Assembly: GCF_019279795.1 (NCBI RefSeq)
Contig: NC_056744.1
Coordinates: 1,507,260,838-1,507,324,837 of the forward strand
Direction: 5' to 3'
Length of the DNA: 64,000 nt
Source of the DNA: Protopterus annectens
Lineage: Eukaryota; Chordata; Ceratodontiformes; Protopteridae
A program made the position numbers and the translations under genes. Below, one piece after another: positions 9,990 to 20,698 of this stretch. The notes below the pieces were generated by a model, which had not been told where the DNA came from, made no database searches, and was given only the letters and a program-made list of their open reading frames with translations. Position 1 is the stretch's first letter. Each line of letters starts with the position of its first letter.

Positions 9990-11453
9990 TTACATTTCAG
10001 AAAGAATTTCATCTGGGATTAATTTCTCCAACTCAATATCTTGATATAAAGTTTCAGTTACAGATACATCAATAAAATCTTTAACTAATCTTTTCATGCA
10101 GGGAATCCCACAACAGACACATACTTCCAATAGGAGTAATCCCACACAAATAGCAATCAGGATGTTCATTAGGATGGAACCCCACCCACCAAACAAGTTC
10201 TGGAAAAAGTTCATTAGTGGGTTTGGGCCTGGTTCAGTCATGGCCGATACCTGCTGTATTACCTCTAGGTGATCATTAATCTTGTGTCTATTGTCTGGAA
10301 TAAACGCACAGCATTCTTTTTTGGTACCACCTCTCGCCGCTAGGGTGAAGTCAAGAGCCATTCGATTTTGTAGCACTACAGTTCTCATTGCATTCAGTTC
10401 ATCAGTCACCAGTTCAAGAGCAGAAAAAGTTGCATTACTCATTACTTTGAGGAGTTTCGACAGCTTTCTCAACTCCCAGATTGATTTAACTGCTCTGTAT
10501 GCTGGAAATATTCCAGCCCAGGATATAACATTGTCACTCAAGTCCATATGAGTCAATTTTTCTTTATTCTTCATGGAATTATGGTCTTTCCAACCAGCTT
10601 CGATCTGTCCTACTGGATTCACAGGTTTTCCAACTGGACCTTCAGGTTTCCGGGTTACATCTCTCACATTTCGTATCTTTCCCAGAGGTAACTCTGCAGT
10701 ATGCCTTATAGCTGGAACCAGGTAACCCAAAACACAACTGCCGGACCAATTCTCAGGTAACCACTTATATGCTTTTTTCCCACAAACAAAATAACAATTT
10801 TCTACTTTAGTACTGATGCGGGTTAACTCTGCATGAAACATTTTTTTGTCTATAATAGACAGCTGTTTATATAAGACAGGATTATTTCGTACTTCATTCA
10901 GTGTTGTTTTCATTGAACTCAGATATGAATCATAATTCGTATTACAAACAGTCCCTTTGTCCTTAACCTTAATAAAACACTTATAAGAGACTGTTATGTT
11001 ACAATTACTCCAACCCACCTAGAGCGTATCGTTCTTATAAAAACATACAATTCCCTTCTGTGTAATAGGTAAATACAATGCAACTTTGTCTTGTGATCTT
11101 ACAGATCCTGTATCAAAAAGTAAGTTTTTCCAAGTTTTATTTATCCCCAAGGGGACAGCAGACATTAACAGTCCTCCATATGCTGTTGGTATAGCAGTAC
11201 AGACCCAGTAATTTGATATGTTCATAGTCTTTACATATACACGCTTCATAGCTAGGTATGTGTTAAAGTTTGGATGCCAGTCTACAGATAGTTCATCACG
11301 TTTTTTCACTTTTACTTGTGTGGTCACATGTAGGAAGAACCACAACAAAAGGAAAGTCGTTACAATCATAGTCAATAGATGCATGATCAACAAGATTATT
11401 AAGCAATATCTTTTGGGTTGATCTGTATTTTTACTTGTTTTGCTCTTGGTCAT
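9990..11453 (-). pseudogene. env: ERV env (SU-TM), one in-frame stop
   Basis: One frame of 488 codons with a single TAG at 11019-11021. The N-terminus is basic, then a hydrophobic segment (about residues 19-43) that could be a signal anchor. The surface part contains YWVC at about residue 80. The transmembrane part (after about residue 280) shows a hydrophobic fusion-peptide-like stretch, a heptad region with LQNRMALD as in gammaretroviral TM proteins, the pair ECC followed by FIPDN, then a membrane span (ILMNILIAICVGLLLLEVCVCC) and a short cytoplasmic tail. I see no clear basic furin site between the two subunits. Both first cysteines of the expected CxxC and CX6CC motifs are absent (see findings). 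Entry function is lost through the stop; the rest of the layout is that of a class I envelope. Confidence 0.85.
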
Positions 11454-11512
11454 TCTGCCTTTGTTGTGTATCAGTCACAAAATGTTTATCAAGTTGAAAG
11501 TTCTTTACCGGT

Positions 11513-12550
11513 TTACAGTGTGTCAAATGGATTCAGGATGTCCTCAGCAATCTTGACTGCAGTAGGCGTTGCCAACTGTACTTGGTATGGTCCCTCCCAC
11601 TTTGGACTTGCCCAATTCTTCCTCTTTGTAACCTTCAGCCAGATCCAGGACCCTGGAACCAGTACTGCTCCCAGCGGTTCAGTCTGTCTTTTATCTGAAA
11701 AAGAGTTAAACTGCAAAACAGCTTTATTTGTTAACAATCTTTGCATGTAGCTAGCTAATGAGCTATCAGCCTCTTGTTCTGCAGGCATGAGAGCTTTCCA
11801 CTGAGGCACATAATATGCCCTTCCAAATACCATTTCAAAGGGAGTCAAACCCTTTACATTGGGAACCGTTCTCATGTTCAGCAGTGCCAAAGGCAAACAG
11901 CAAATCCAGTTTTTCTGTGTATCATAGACTAATTTCCTCAACTTGCTTTTAAGAATTCCATTGTATTTTTCCACCAGTCCTGCAGACTGTGGGTGGTAAG
12001 CACAATGATTTTTCAAGGAGATTCCAAAGAATCTCCCAAGTTGGTGGATTGTCTGATTAACAAAATGTGTCCCATTATCACTATAAATCCTTTCTGGTAT
12101 GCCAAATCTAGGAATTACTTCTTTTACTTGGGCCTTTGCCACTGTTGCTGCATCTGGATTTTTAGTTGGAAAAGCTTCTACCCATTTAGAAAACATGTCT
12201 ATAATTACTAGACAGTATTTCTTTCCCTCACACTTGCTCAATTCTATGAAATCCATACAGATAGTATGGAACGGATATGGTGGTATGGGAAAGCTTCCTT
12301 GCTTGGGTTTGAATGCCCCTTGTGCATGATGTTTATTACAAATATGGCATGCTGCACAAAATTTTTTTGTGTAATTTATGAATCCGTATGTTTGGAATGT
12401 TCGATTCACTAACTGTACCATCCCCCCTGTTGAGACATGGCACTGCCCATGGCTCAACAAAGCTGCATATCTAAATAAATTAGACGGCAATATTGGTTTC
12501 TTCTCTTTGGAGACATACAGTCCATTTTCGAGGATTGCACCTCGTTTCTC
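11513..12550 (-). pseudogene. pol: ERV pol: integrase region
   Basis: A frame free of stops from 12550 to the terminator at 11513. The N-terminal zinc site is visible (H...H, then CAACHIC). The catalytic core has D (ICMDFIEL), D (IYSDNGTHF) and E (HPQSAGLVEKYNG), the DDE triad. The C-terminal part has WEGPYQV, the GPY/F module of gammaretroviral and related integrases. It joins 3' processed viral DNA to the host. Pol ends 60 bases upstream of the env start (11453), which lies in a different frame. The integrase is the best-preserved protein of the provirus; the break is at its 5' side (TAG at 12551). Confidence 0.92.
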
Positions 12551-13785
12551 CTATTTTTGTTTCTCAGCTTTAGTAGTTAGTGTCTGCATTGTTTTTAACA
12601 TTTTTAAATCTAAAATTTCAGAGGGTTGTAATTTCTTAGTTAAAAGTAAGATGTCTGGGTCTGAGGCTGCTTGCTTTGCAGCTGCATCAACTCTTGCATT
12701 TCCTTTGGAAATTCTATCCTGTTGTTTTGTGTGAGCTAAACATTTACAAATAGCTACTCTAGCTGGTAACTGAATAGAATCTAATAGGTTCAAAATAAGT
12801 TGCGCATGATTAATCGGTTTACCAGTAGATGTTATTATTCCTCTATTTTTTCATTGTTGTGCAAAAACATGTACTGTAGAGAAAGCATACTGACTATCAG
12901 TATATATGTTCACACATTTGTCTTTTGCTAAAGTACAAGCCCGTGTTAAAGCTATTAATTCTGCTGCTGGAGCAGATAAATTATGCTGTAAGGGTTGGGC
13001 TTCCAAAGTTTTTGTATCTGTAACTGCTGCATATCCTACTAGATTTTTTCCTGTAGGACTCTTCCTGCATGAGCCATCCACGTAAATTGTCATCTCAGCA
13101 TCATTCAAAGGTGTATCAGTGAGATCTTGTCTAGGCAATGTTATTTGCTCAATTTCCTGCAGGCAACTGTGCGGCATGCCATCCACAGGAGTAGGGAGTA
13201 ACGTTGACGGATTCAAAGTTGTGCAACGTTCACTCATCATGTGAGGTTGGCTCAGCAGTATAGTCATACATGAAAGGTGTCTAGCAGGAGAGAGATATGC
13301 TATTTTTTCCTGCAGTAAAATTATTGTGACTGCATGAGGCACTCTCAATGTGAGAGGGTGGAACAACACTACTGAGGCCGAAGCCTGTACTGCCATTGCA
13401 GCTGCGACCACTGCCTGTACACAGTGAGGTAATGACCGTGCCACCAGGTCCAATTGTGATGAATAGTAAGCTATGGGGCATTGCTTATCCCCATGATGTT
13501 GCGTCAGAACTGACATCATATAACCTTGCTTACAGTCTACGGTCTGTAAAAATCTTTTATGATAGTTTGGGAGTCCTAAAACTAATGAAGAAGCTATTAA
13601 TTGTTTAAGTCTGCAGAAAGCCGTTTCTGCTTCAGGTGTCCATTGTAATAAATCTTGTGCTGCCATTGGTGTTTTATATATCAAATCAGCCAGTGGAGCA
13701 GATTCCAAAGCATAGTTTGGTATTTAGCTTCGACAAAAGTTAGTCGCTCCCAAGAAGGACATTATTTCCTTCTTGGTTACTGGTT
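12551..13785 (-). pseudogene. pol: ERV pol: RT connection and RNase H region, shifted frame, stops
   Basis: Relative to RT this part lies in the next frame: a 1-base indel near 13780-13790 moves the frame. Downstream the sequence gives TKKEIMSFLGATNFCR, then a TAA at 13724-13726, then the connection domain and an RNase H domain with D (IYVDGS), E (PAAELIALTRA), D (YTDSQYA) and the late His-containing stretch AHTKQQDRISKGNARVDAAAK. A TGA at 12851-12853 interrupts it just after the third Asp block, and a TAG at 12551-12553 separates it from integrase. RNase H degrades the RNA of the RNA/DNA hybrid during reverse transcription. All four acidic/His landmarks are present, so only stops and the indel break it. 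Confidence 0.88.
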
Positions 13786-14865
13786 TGGGTGCTGTAAAAT
13801 CGCAGTTTTTCTGTCTTCATCTAATATTCTACCTTCATTGGATATCACATATCCTAGGTACTTTACCTGTTTTTTCCAAAGTTGTAACTTATTTTTGTTT
13901 ACTTTATGTCCTTGTGCTGCTAAAAATTTCAATAATGCTATTGTATCCTCCCTGCATTGATGCTGGGTAGGGGCTGCTAGTAAGATGTCATCTACATAAA
14001 GCAGAATTTGACTACCTCCTGGTGGGGTAAACCCCGCCAGGTTGCTAGCCATTTCTTGTGAAAATATCGTTGGACTTTTACAGTATCCCTGTGGTAGCCG
14101 AGTATAGGTATATTTTTTACCCTGAAATGTAAATGCAAACTAGTACTGGCTATTAGGATGTATGGGTATTGAAAAGAAAGCATTGCTTATGTCTATTACA
14201 GTGAAATATTTTTGTTGCGGTTTCAAATCATTCAACAAGGTGTGTGGGTCTGGCACCGTAGGTGCTCTAGGCATTACTGCATTATTTACAGCTTGCAAAT
14301 CCTGTACCATCCGCCATTTCCTGTTTGCTTTTTTTACAGGAAACAGAGGGGTATTACAAGGTGAATCAAGTGATTCTACCAACACTCCTTCCTTGAGTAA
14401 TGCTGCTATGATAGGTTTGATTCCCTGTTCTGCATCTTTCCTCAAGGGGTATTGTCTTTTTTGTGGTCTAAATGCCGATTTGGGTGTAATAGTAACTGGT
14501 CCTGCTATTTTGATAAGTCCTACATCTGATTTGCCTGTTGACCAAAGAATTTTTGGTATGTCACACAAGGCTTTTTCCTCTTCTTCCAATAAGAATGCTA
14601 ATCAGCTGTCCTCACTAGCTTGCAAGTGTACAGCTGGGTGTGTCTGTGTTAGCCAATTCAATTTCTGTTTTTGTATTCCCTGCTCTAATAACTCTGAATC
14701 AGTTTGTTTTTCCCATCTTGTTACTTTTTCTCCTAAGTCTGCCCATCTCACATTCTTGTCCTTTGTTAAGCTGACATGTGGTAGTCGGTTAGATTTGTAC
14801 AGTGCTATGAACTCTTGTGGTAATGAACAGCTTACACTGTTTCCCTTAGTATCCCAATACAAAGT
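13777..14865 (-). pseudogene. pol: ERV pol: reverse transcriptase region, two internal stops
   Basis: Same frame as gag and pro. A leader (14862-14602) ends at a TGA at 14602-14604. The RT fingers and palm follow: WRMVQDLQAVNN, FTVIDISNAFFSIP (motif A Asp), a TAG at 14140-14142, TRLPQGYCKSPTIF (motif B), LLYVDDILLA (motif C, the YVDD catalytic pair) and YLGYVIS (motif E). The frame then runs into TAA at 13777-13779, a consequence of the adjacent 1-base indel. YVDD and LPQGY are those of gamma/epsilon-type retroviruses. Residues of the active site are intact. Confidence 0.92.
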
Positions 14866-15606
14866 TCATAATACTAATCTGTTTGCAGGATTTTTAAATA
14901 ACTCCTGCTCATATTCTTTATCGGGTCCTGGTGTGCTACGGTAGTATAGAGTACAATGCAATAAATGCTGTCGGTCAGTGTCAAGGGAGGGAGCTTTACT
15001 GATGGCTACGTTCATCAGTTCTTCGTTTACTGCCCCTGGACCAGTCGTAACCAGGTCCTGGCTGTACCAATAAAAAGTCTCACCCTCCAGTCGCACCACA
15101 AAAGTATCCATTTGCCTTTGTGCCTCCATACCCTGCATGGTGGGAACTACTGCTATGCCAAATACCTGCATAAGGTCTCTTCCTAGTAAGTTTACTGGAC
15201 ATTTTGCAGAAACTACAATTTTACTTCTCTGGGTCATACCTGAAACAGGGTCAGTTATTGCTATATCATGGGAGAGTGGTTCCCTGTATAGCTGTCCGTT
15301 TGCTGCTTTTACTAATATGTAATTAGGTGATTCGGAATGTTCTGGTAATTTGGAGGGGTGTACTAAAGTCCGTGATGCTCCTGAGTCACACAGGAATTTC
15401 ACTTCCTTACCCTCCACCAGAAGTGTAACTTCCGGTTTTGTGTTTGCCAAATAGAGCTCTAAGCTTAATAATGCTAAATCTAGGATTTCACTTTCTTCAT
15501 TTTCCATATCTACTTGCACTTCCTCTGTTCCTTCCACTACATTAACATGTGTTCTTTGTTTGTTAACCCTTTCTGATGATTTCTGATTTTTATCACTGTC
15601 ATATAG
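14866..15606 (-). pseudogene. pro: ERV pro: aspartic protease
   Basis: Read in the gag frame directly after the gag terminator. The active site FLCDSGASRTLV gives the DSG triplet (usually DTG in retroviruses, with DSG a known variant) and NLLGRDLM is the C-terminal helix/turn that follows (the LLGRD motif). The enzyme acts as a dimer to cut the Gag and Pol polyproteins. The region after the protease, with no recognised domain, extends to a TGA at 14866-14868. There is no separate start; expression would need readthrough at 15607. Confidence 0.88.
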
Positions 15607-15609
15607 TCA
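15604..15609 (-). promoter_or_regulatory. gag stop in UGA-CUA readthrough context
   Basis: In sense the gag terminator is TGA followed by CTA, and the frame stays open on the far side into protease. UGA-CUA is the known type II leaky stop context of alphaviruses and some plant viruses and of some cellular readthrough genes. Same-frame gag and pro separated by one stop is the arrangement of gamma- and epsilonretroviruses, which most often use UAG. Confidence 0.6.
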
Positions 15610-17034
15610 ATCTTTATCATCCTTACTTTCTGTGGTTGCCTTCTTATTTTGCCTACAATCCTTTGCTAAATGTCCTTTTTTACTGCACATAAAGCACTCA
15701 CCTTTCTTTTTTCTTTCCTCAAAATCTTCTGATCGTTTGTCAAATTGTCTATTTCCTTGGGCATTTATCTTACCCTTTTTACTTGACTGTACTACAAAAA
15801 CTTCAGCTCCGTCTTCAGCAGTGAAGACCTGTGTCTTCTTTTTCTTTTTGCTATTGAAATGTCTTTCAGCATGTCTAGCATATTCAAGTAGGGCTTGTAA
15901 CCTACTTGTCCTATGGTCTATCATATGCTTCATAATGAAGCTACTGATAGGTGCAATGCAACCTTTCAAGAATGCATTTTTTAGTTGCTGTTCATACGGG
16001 GTATTATGTGTCTGATTTTCAGGAATAGCCATACCACTGTGGTTATTAAAGCATTCCAATAATCTACCATAGTACCCATCAACAGTTTCATTGTCTTGTT
16101 GTATGCATTGATTAATGCAAGTCCAATCTGCTCTTGGTTTCCATTTTTCAGAAATTCGGTCTGTAAGACCTATTACTCTATTGTCTAATTCTGCGTCACT
16201 ATGTGGGAGTGGCTTAAGTTCTGCGTTACAAGGATTCCAGGTGCCACAAATCATGTGCCAGTCTGGACCTACAATCTGTCTAACCACCTTTTCTACTTCT
16301 TCCCCATTCAAGTGGTAACTTAGTCTCATACCTTGTAAATCTTGTAAGAACTTTGTGTAATTGACTTTCGGATGGGGGATTCCTTCTGTAGCCTTCCGGA
16401 TATCTTCCGGTGTCCATGGTCTAGACACTAAAAGAGTCGGATCCTGTCCTTTCTGTCCTGCTTGAGGATTTGGTACCTCAATAAGTGGACAGATTTCTTC
16501 CTCATTTTCCTCTAGTGTGTTTCAACCTATTTGATACAAATCTGTGTCCCCAAGCGTTTTATGTGTCCGGTACCTAGTTTCAATAGGATCTCTAACAAAT
16601 GGTTTCTGTGCCATTGTAACATCAGGATAATATGGAGGTGGACTGGCTTGTCCACTTGCTTTATATCCTGAAAAAGGCATTGGAGGGGGTGGGGGAGGAG
16701 GAGCCATCGCTATTACTGTATTATTATCTTCTTTGTCTAAAAATAATGTTTTAGAACTTTTGGTTCTCTGTTCCCTTCGGTTTACTTCCTCAATCCACCT
16801 GTGTGCCTGAGGAATACTCAGCTGCTGCTGCTGCTTTTTTGTCTGTCCTTTAGCGTCAGATTTAAGTTGCTTTAAAAGTTTAACTAACGAAATCTTATCC
16901 AATTTACCATCAAATCCATATTTATTAACCCATTTTGCGTAATATCTAACATTATCAGCTCGTTGTGATTGCATATATTTTGCATCTTCAGTTAGGGGCG
17001 GACCTCGCGATATTTTAGTGCACTGATTTCCCAT
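15607..17034 (-). pseudogene. gag: ERV gag (matrix-capsid-nucleocapsid), one internal stop
   Basis: 476 codons from an ATG at 17034 to the TGA at 15607, with one internal TGA at 16522-16524. The start MGNQ gives an N-terminal Gly for myristoylation, as in retroviral matrix. A proline-rich stretch holds PPPY, the late-domain motif that recruits NEDD4-type ligases for budding. The capsid part follows the internal stop. Near the end is one zinc knuckle, CFMCSKKGHLAKDC (C-x2-C-x4-H-x4-C), after a basic run of five lysines. One knuckle is usual for gammaretroviruses. Upstream 17035-17437 is leader. The internal stop blocks capsid from the normal start. Confidence 0.9.
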
Positions 17035-17437
17035 ATTAAGAAAATGTTACGTAACCCTTTTTTCACCACGTGATATTTCAGTTCCTTACACAGTTTATCT
17101 AGAATGACTGTCTACCTTATTCTGTTTTCCTGATCTCTGACAAAAATATACAGTAATTTCCTTTGTCCCTGATCTGTACAACAAATCTCTGACAATAACA
17201 TTTACTGTAACCTAGTCCCTGATCTAATACAGAAAAAAGGCAAATATCTTCCTACCCGAGCCTCCTGGTTCAACCAGTTTCAAGACCATTCTCCGGCCGC
17301 AGATCAGAAAGTGGCCAGCCTCTCAAAACTACAATTCAGTCGGAGGTCTTTTACAGTTTAAGAAGAACCATTTCGGTAGCTTCTCCTGCGCAGTATTTGA
17401 CCACCGATGCACTCTGATCTGTAGCTGTCTGAGGGTT
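17035..17437 (-). other. ERV 5' leader
   Basis: About 400 bases between primer site and gag start, the expected place of the packaging signal and major splice donor. I see no reliable splice donor by eye and cannot place the packaging element. Confidence 0.5.
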
Positions 17438-17455
17438 TCCGGCCAAGAAGGACCA
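17438..17455 (-). other. ERV primer binding site, tRNA-Tyr-like
   Basis: Three bases (GAT) after the 5' LTR, sense TGGTCCTTCTTGGCCGGA. It matches the complement of the 3' end of vertebrate tRNA-Tyr (CCA, then GAAGGA) over the first nine bases; the following GCCGGAA also matches if a base is gapped. Assignment rests on remembered tRNA-Tyr sequence, so the isoacceptor is moderately sure. Confidence 0.65.
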
Positions 17456-17458
17456 ATC

Positions 17459-18164
17459 TGTTAGATAAAAAATGAGATTACAACACAGGAGGCTCAGATC
17501 CAAAAGTTTACTAGTGCACACCAGGAGGCAAAAAACGTACAAGTACAGAATTTTGTCTGACATGATACAGGAAGTAAGCATTCTTTATAGTAGTCAATTT
17601 CTAATTTGTGCCCACCTTTCTGACGTGGTTAGTCACAGGGCACCTACATCATTAAGATTTACAATATTCTATTCATAAAGATTGTTTATGCTATAGTTTT
17701 CAAAAAGTTTTCTCATGGGAATAATACAGCCTTGCAAAGCACCTGGTCAATTATAATGTCTCTCTGTAAATGTTACTTCTTCAAGGTTTCTGGCCTGCTA
17801 GAATACAATAGCTGGTTCAGTCTTGTAATACAGTCTTTGTTCTTCTTTGCAACATTCTCCCGACAGCTGCATCTTATTTTGGCAACATTCGCAAGGCCAA
17901 TTGTCCCAAAGGAAGGAAAAGAAAATCTTCAATACTTCATACATTTAATTTCCTGACCCAGCAGATAATCATTCGTGAGAAACATAAGCTTACTAAGCTA
18001 GCTGCTGCCAGGGTCAGAGTTCAAATACACTGCATCTCCAAAGCTTCAAGCAATTGCATGTAGTTTCATTCTTATTGCCATATTGTTAATAGAATAAAAT
18101 GCATTATACACTATTAGTTTTAAACTAACACTCCATATATGTTTAAGTACATATTTTTCTAACA
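17459..18164 (-). repeat. ERV 5' LTR
   Basis: 706 bp, TGTTAGA...TCTAACA ends. It differs from the 3' LTR at about 14 positions, mostly transitions. It would hold the proviral promoter. Confidence 0.95.
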
Positions 18165-18900
18165 TCTGGCGTCTTTGCCCATTCTGAGCCCCATCATCAT
18201 GTAGGCATTAATCCTTATCCATTCCTCTGGCAAACACCTTTCCATGCTATCATCCTTCCCCAAAAGGCAAAATTCCAGTGCCTTGCTTTTTTTTGTTGTT
18301 GACATTCTCCCATGATGCTTTTCTGCACATTTTTCTTATCTGCCTACATTTACTCTATCTATATGGGTAATCTGCTTCTGTCTCTCTGCATGCTCAGTAC
18401 TCACTAATCACATTCCTCTTGTTTTATTTTGTATTGTTTTCTAAATATTATTGAACTAACATACCACCTGCGCAGTAACTGTATGGGATGGTCATGCACA
18501 GGCCCTCTTCTGACACCTGGAACCTTTTTTCATTGATCCAGTCTACCTCCATACTTCCCTGTCTCTAATCTAGCTATTTTACAACCTTTCATAACATTTC
18601 CTTTCACTCTACTATGCAGTATCATTATGTATCACTCATACTCACCTCTTCTTTTGCAGTAAAACATGCAGTAAATGTAAAGGTATTTTCTGTCGTATTG
18701 GAGTACATTAGTATAGAACATGACTGTAACATTTCAGAATGTTCTGTTGTATGAGTCCTCCCCTTCGTGACACCGTTATCCTGATAAATTCCAACTGTAT
18801 GGGCTCAGGAATACTAGAAGGATCACTTCTAAATGGGAATCCAAATTCCTTCATTGTATTACAGAAGTTTGAAAGTCTTCACTTTCCACAAGTATTACTA
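18165..18900. other. RTE remnant at the ERV edge, then nothing recognised
   Basis: The first 20 bases after the LTR (TCTGGCGTCTTTGCCC) match the RTE copy at 37870-37890 (TCTAGTGCCTTTGCCC), so the interrupted RTE resumes here. Beyond about 18190 the similarity is lost to my eye. No gene is seen. Confidence 0.5.
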
Positions 18901-18904
18901 TTTG

Positions 18905-19012
18905 TGTACAGTACTTTAGTTAGTTAAACGGCACAATGCTGGGTAATCCTATGGGCTAGGCTTGTAAAGGCTCCAGGGCCATTAGCCCAGTATATACCTA
19001 TGAACCTATGAA
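18905..19012 (+). mobile_element. CR1 3'-end fragment
   Basis: It carries the CR1 terminal hairpin (GGGCTA paired with TAGCCC) and a tail of CCTATGAA units. It is a very short 5'-truncated copy of the 1905-3275 family or a relative. Confidence 0.7.
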
Positions 19013-19500
19013 ATATCTCAATAGGCCTTGTTCAGAGGGTTGAGGCAAAATTATGAATTATTTTTAGTTTTCACATGAATACAGCAGATTTACATAGTAT
19101 GTTGATTAGCTGATTCCTTCACTGCAGTCTGACATTTAACCTGATAAAAATGATGATATGAATAAGAAATACCAAACCATTTAAGAAAAATCCATTATTT
19201 CAAGAGGGCATAATTAATTTTCTCATACAGTGACCCATATCAAGTTACTGTGGTTGTCCTGCTAAGCAACAATTATTTTTAAGACCTATTTTAAATTAGC
19301 ACTTAAGACATAGGCACACATACATTTTTATAAAAGAATACAAACCATATTAATGTTTCCAGTTACACACATTATACACCAGATATGTTCTTTCTTACAA
19401 ATAGCATCAGTCCAGCATTACATAACTTGCTCAGTTCCTGTCTTCCCTTAAACCTCATTCCTTCCCCAGAACATTATTCTACATATTGTTTTCCCCAATT
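19013..19500. other. No recognised feature
   Basis: AT-rich, no coding or repeat signature. Confidence 0.4.
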
Positions 19501-20100
19501 TTCATTAATTTCTATGTAATTTGCAACTTCTCTTTTCAAAAGATCTCACTTCCAGTTCTTTTATCTCTTACAATATTCAATACTTCAGATACAGTTGGTT
19601 TAGACTGATTTTCATTTTCAAGTAATAGCTTTTTGGCAGCCACTAGAATTAAACTTAACAAGGCCTTACTATGTCTCGGCAATTCAGATCATGTGTCACA
19701 GCTCAAAATAATTATTTCCTTAGTTACACCCATTTGCTCACCCAATATTTCTGACAGATTACTCTGTATGAAATTTTGAAAATCTACAACTTAATACACT
19801 CCCAAAACAATTGTTCCTAGTTACCTTTTTCTTCCCTGTCACACCTCCAACATTTGCCATCTACCTAAGGAAAAAATCTTTGAAGACTACTTGTGGTATA
19901 AAAATACCTATGCAACACTTCCAAGCAAAAATCCTAAACCTAATAGACTTTGCTACATACATATGTTATCCCATTGTTGACTTTTAAGTTGTTTATCCAG
20001 TCTGTCTTCCCAATCTTTTCTAACCTTCTCTGATTGATTCCTATAGCTGTACAATATTTTATGTGCCCTACTAATTATCCCTTTTTAACAGCAGCTTCTG
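19500..20100 (-). pseudogene. Degenerate L1-like LINE C-terminal region
   Basis: Minus-strand reading has a cysteine-rich stretch around 19850 and, further on, LILVAAKKLLLENENQSKPT and KLHRN, resembling the post-RT C-terminal region of L1-type ORF2. Many stops. This is a weak call; it could belong with the L1-like copy at 23200-25190. Confidence 0.35.
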
Positions 20101-20671
20101 CTTTAGATTAATCTAAAAACTCTACCAAAGCAGGTCTTTCACTTAGGATTCCCCTATCTTGTTCTCTTTGCCTATAATCTGATATCAATCCCTTGAAGGG
20201 AAAGCAATCTGTAACCTGCAGTCCAGACGCTTCTTGGCCTCAACCCATTGCATTAGCCTTCCCTCTCTAGTTATTTGTTCCAAATACCTTGGTTCCTTTG
20301 ACAGTTGTCTCCAATAAATTCCAGCCCCCTCTTGTCTATTCTCTGTACCCCTACTTGCAGTCACCCCTATTGGCAAACTCTTTCTTTATTCGGCTGATGG
20401 CTAATTTCTTAGAATACATTTTGTTACTTCATTAATTTCTCCAAGTCTTTTGGGTTTCTAATACCATGACGGGAATGGACCCCATTCTTAAGTCAAAGTA
20501 TGATTAAATTTCATGAAATTAGTATTTTTTCAGTCTTTAATATTAGCCAGAAGTGCTCTTTGCAGCACCCACAATGTGGCCAGTAATGACTCCTTCTGCA
20601 GTTTGTATGGAGTTACAAGTATTGGTAACTTATTTAAATACGATTGTAGATTATTTTTTATAATACCCATT

Positions 20672-20698
20672 GCTACTACTACTACTACTACTACTACT
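20672..20698. repeat. (CTA)n microsatellite
   Basis: About nine CTA triplets. Confidence 0.9.

Larger units (their letters stand above)
9171..18169 (-). mobile_element. Near-complete class I (gamma/epsilon-like) endogenous retrovirus with TSD TCTGG
   Basis: Provirus on the minus strand: 5' LTR (17459-18164), PBS, gag, pro, pol, env, polypurine tract, 3' LTR (9176-9881). The 5-bp target duplication TCTGG is at 9171-9175 and 18165-18169. The class I assignment rests on one frame shared by gag-pro-pol with an in-frame stop at the gag end, a single CCHC zinc knuckle, a GPY-type integrase C-terminus and a gammaretrovirus-like transmembrane subunit. I count about 14 differences between the LTRs over 706 bp (~98% identical), so it is not a recent insertion. 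Genes are broken by eight stops outside the gag junction (one of them downstream of a frameshift) and that frameshift; no gene is intact. Confidence 0.92.

Noticed and set aside
14162-14944. A 260-codon plus-strand protein
   Set aside because: It lies opposite the ERV RT/pro region, which has recognised motifs; it is an antisense shadow.
15607-17034. A domesticated gag gene
   Set aside because: An internal TGA cuts it, and it lies within an intact LTR-bounded provirus with similarly broken neighbours.
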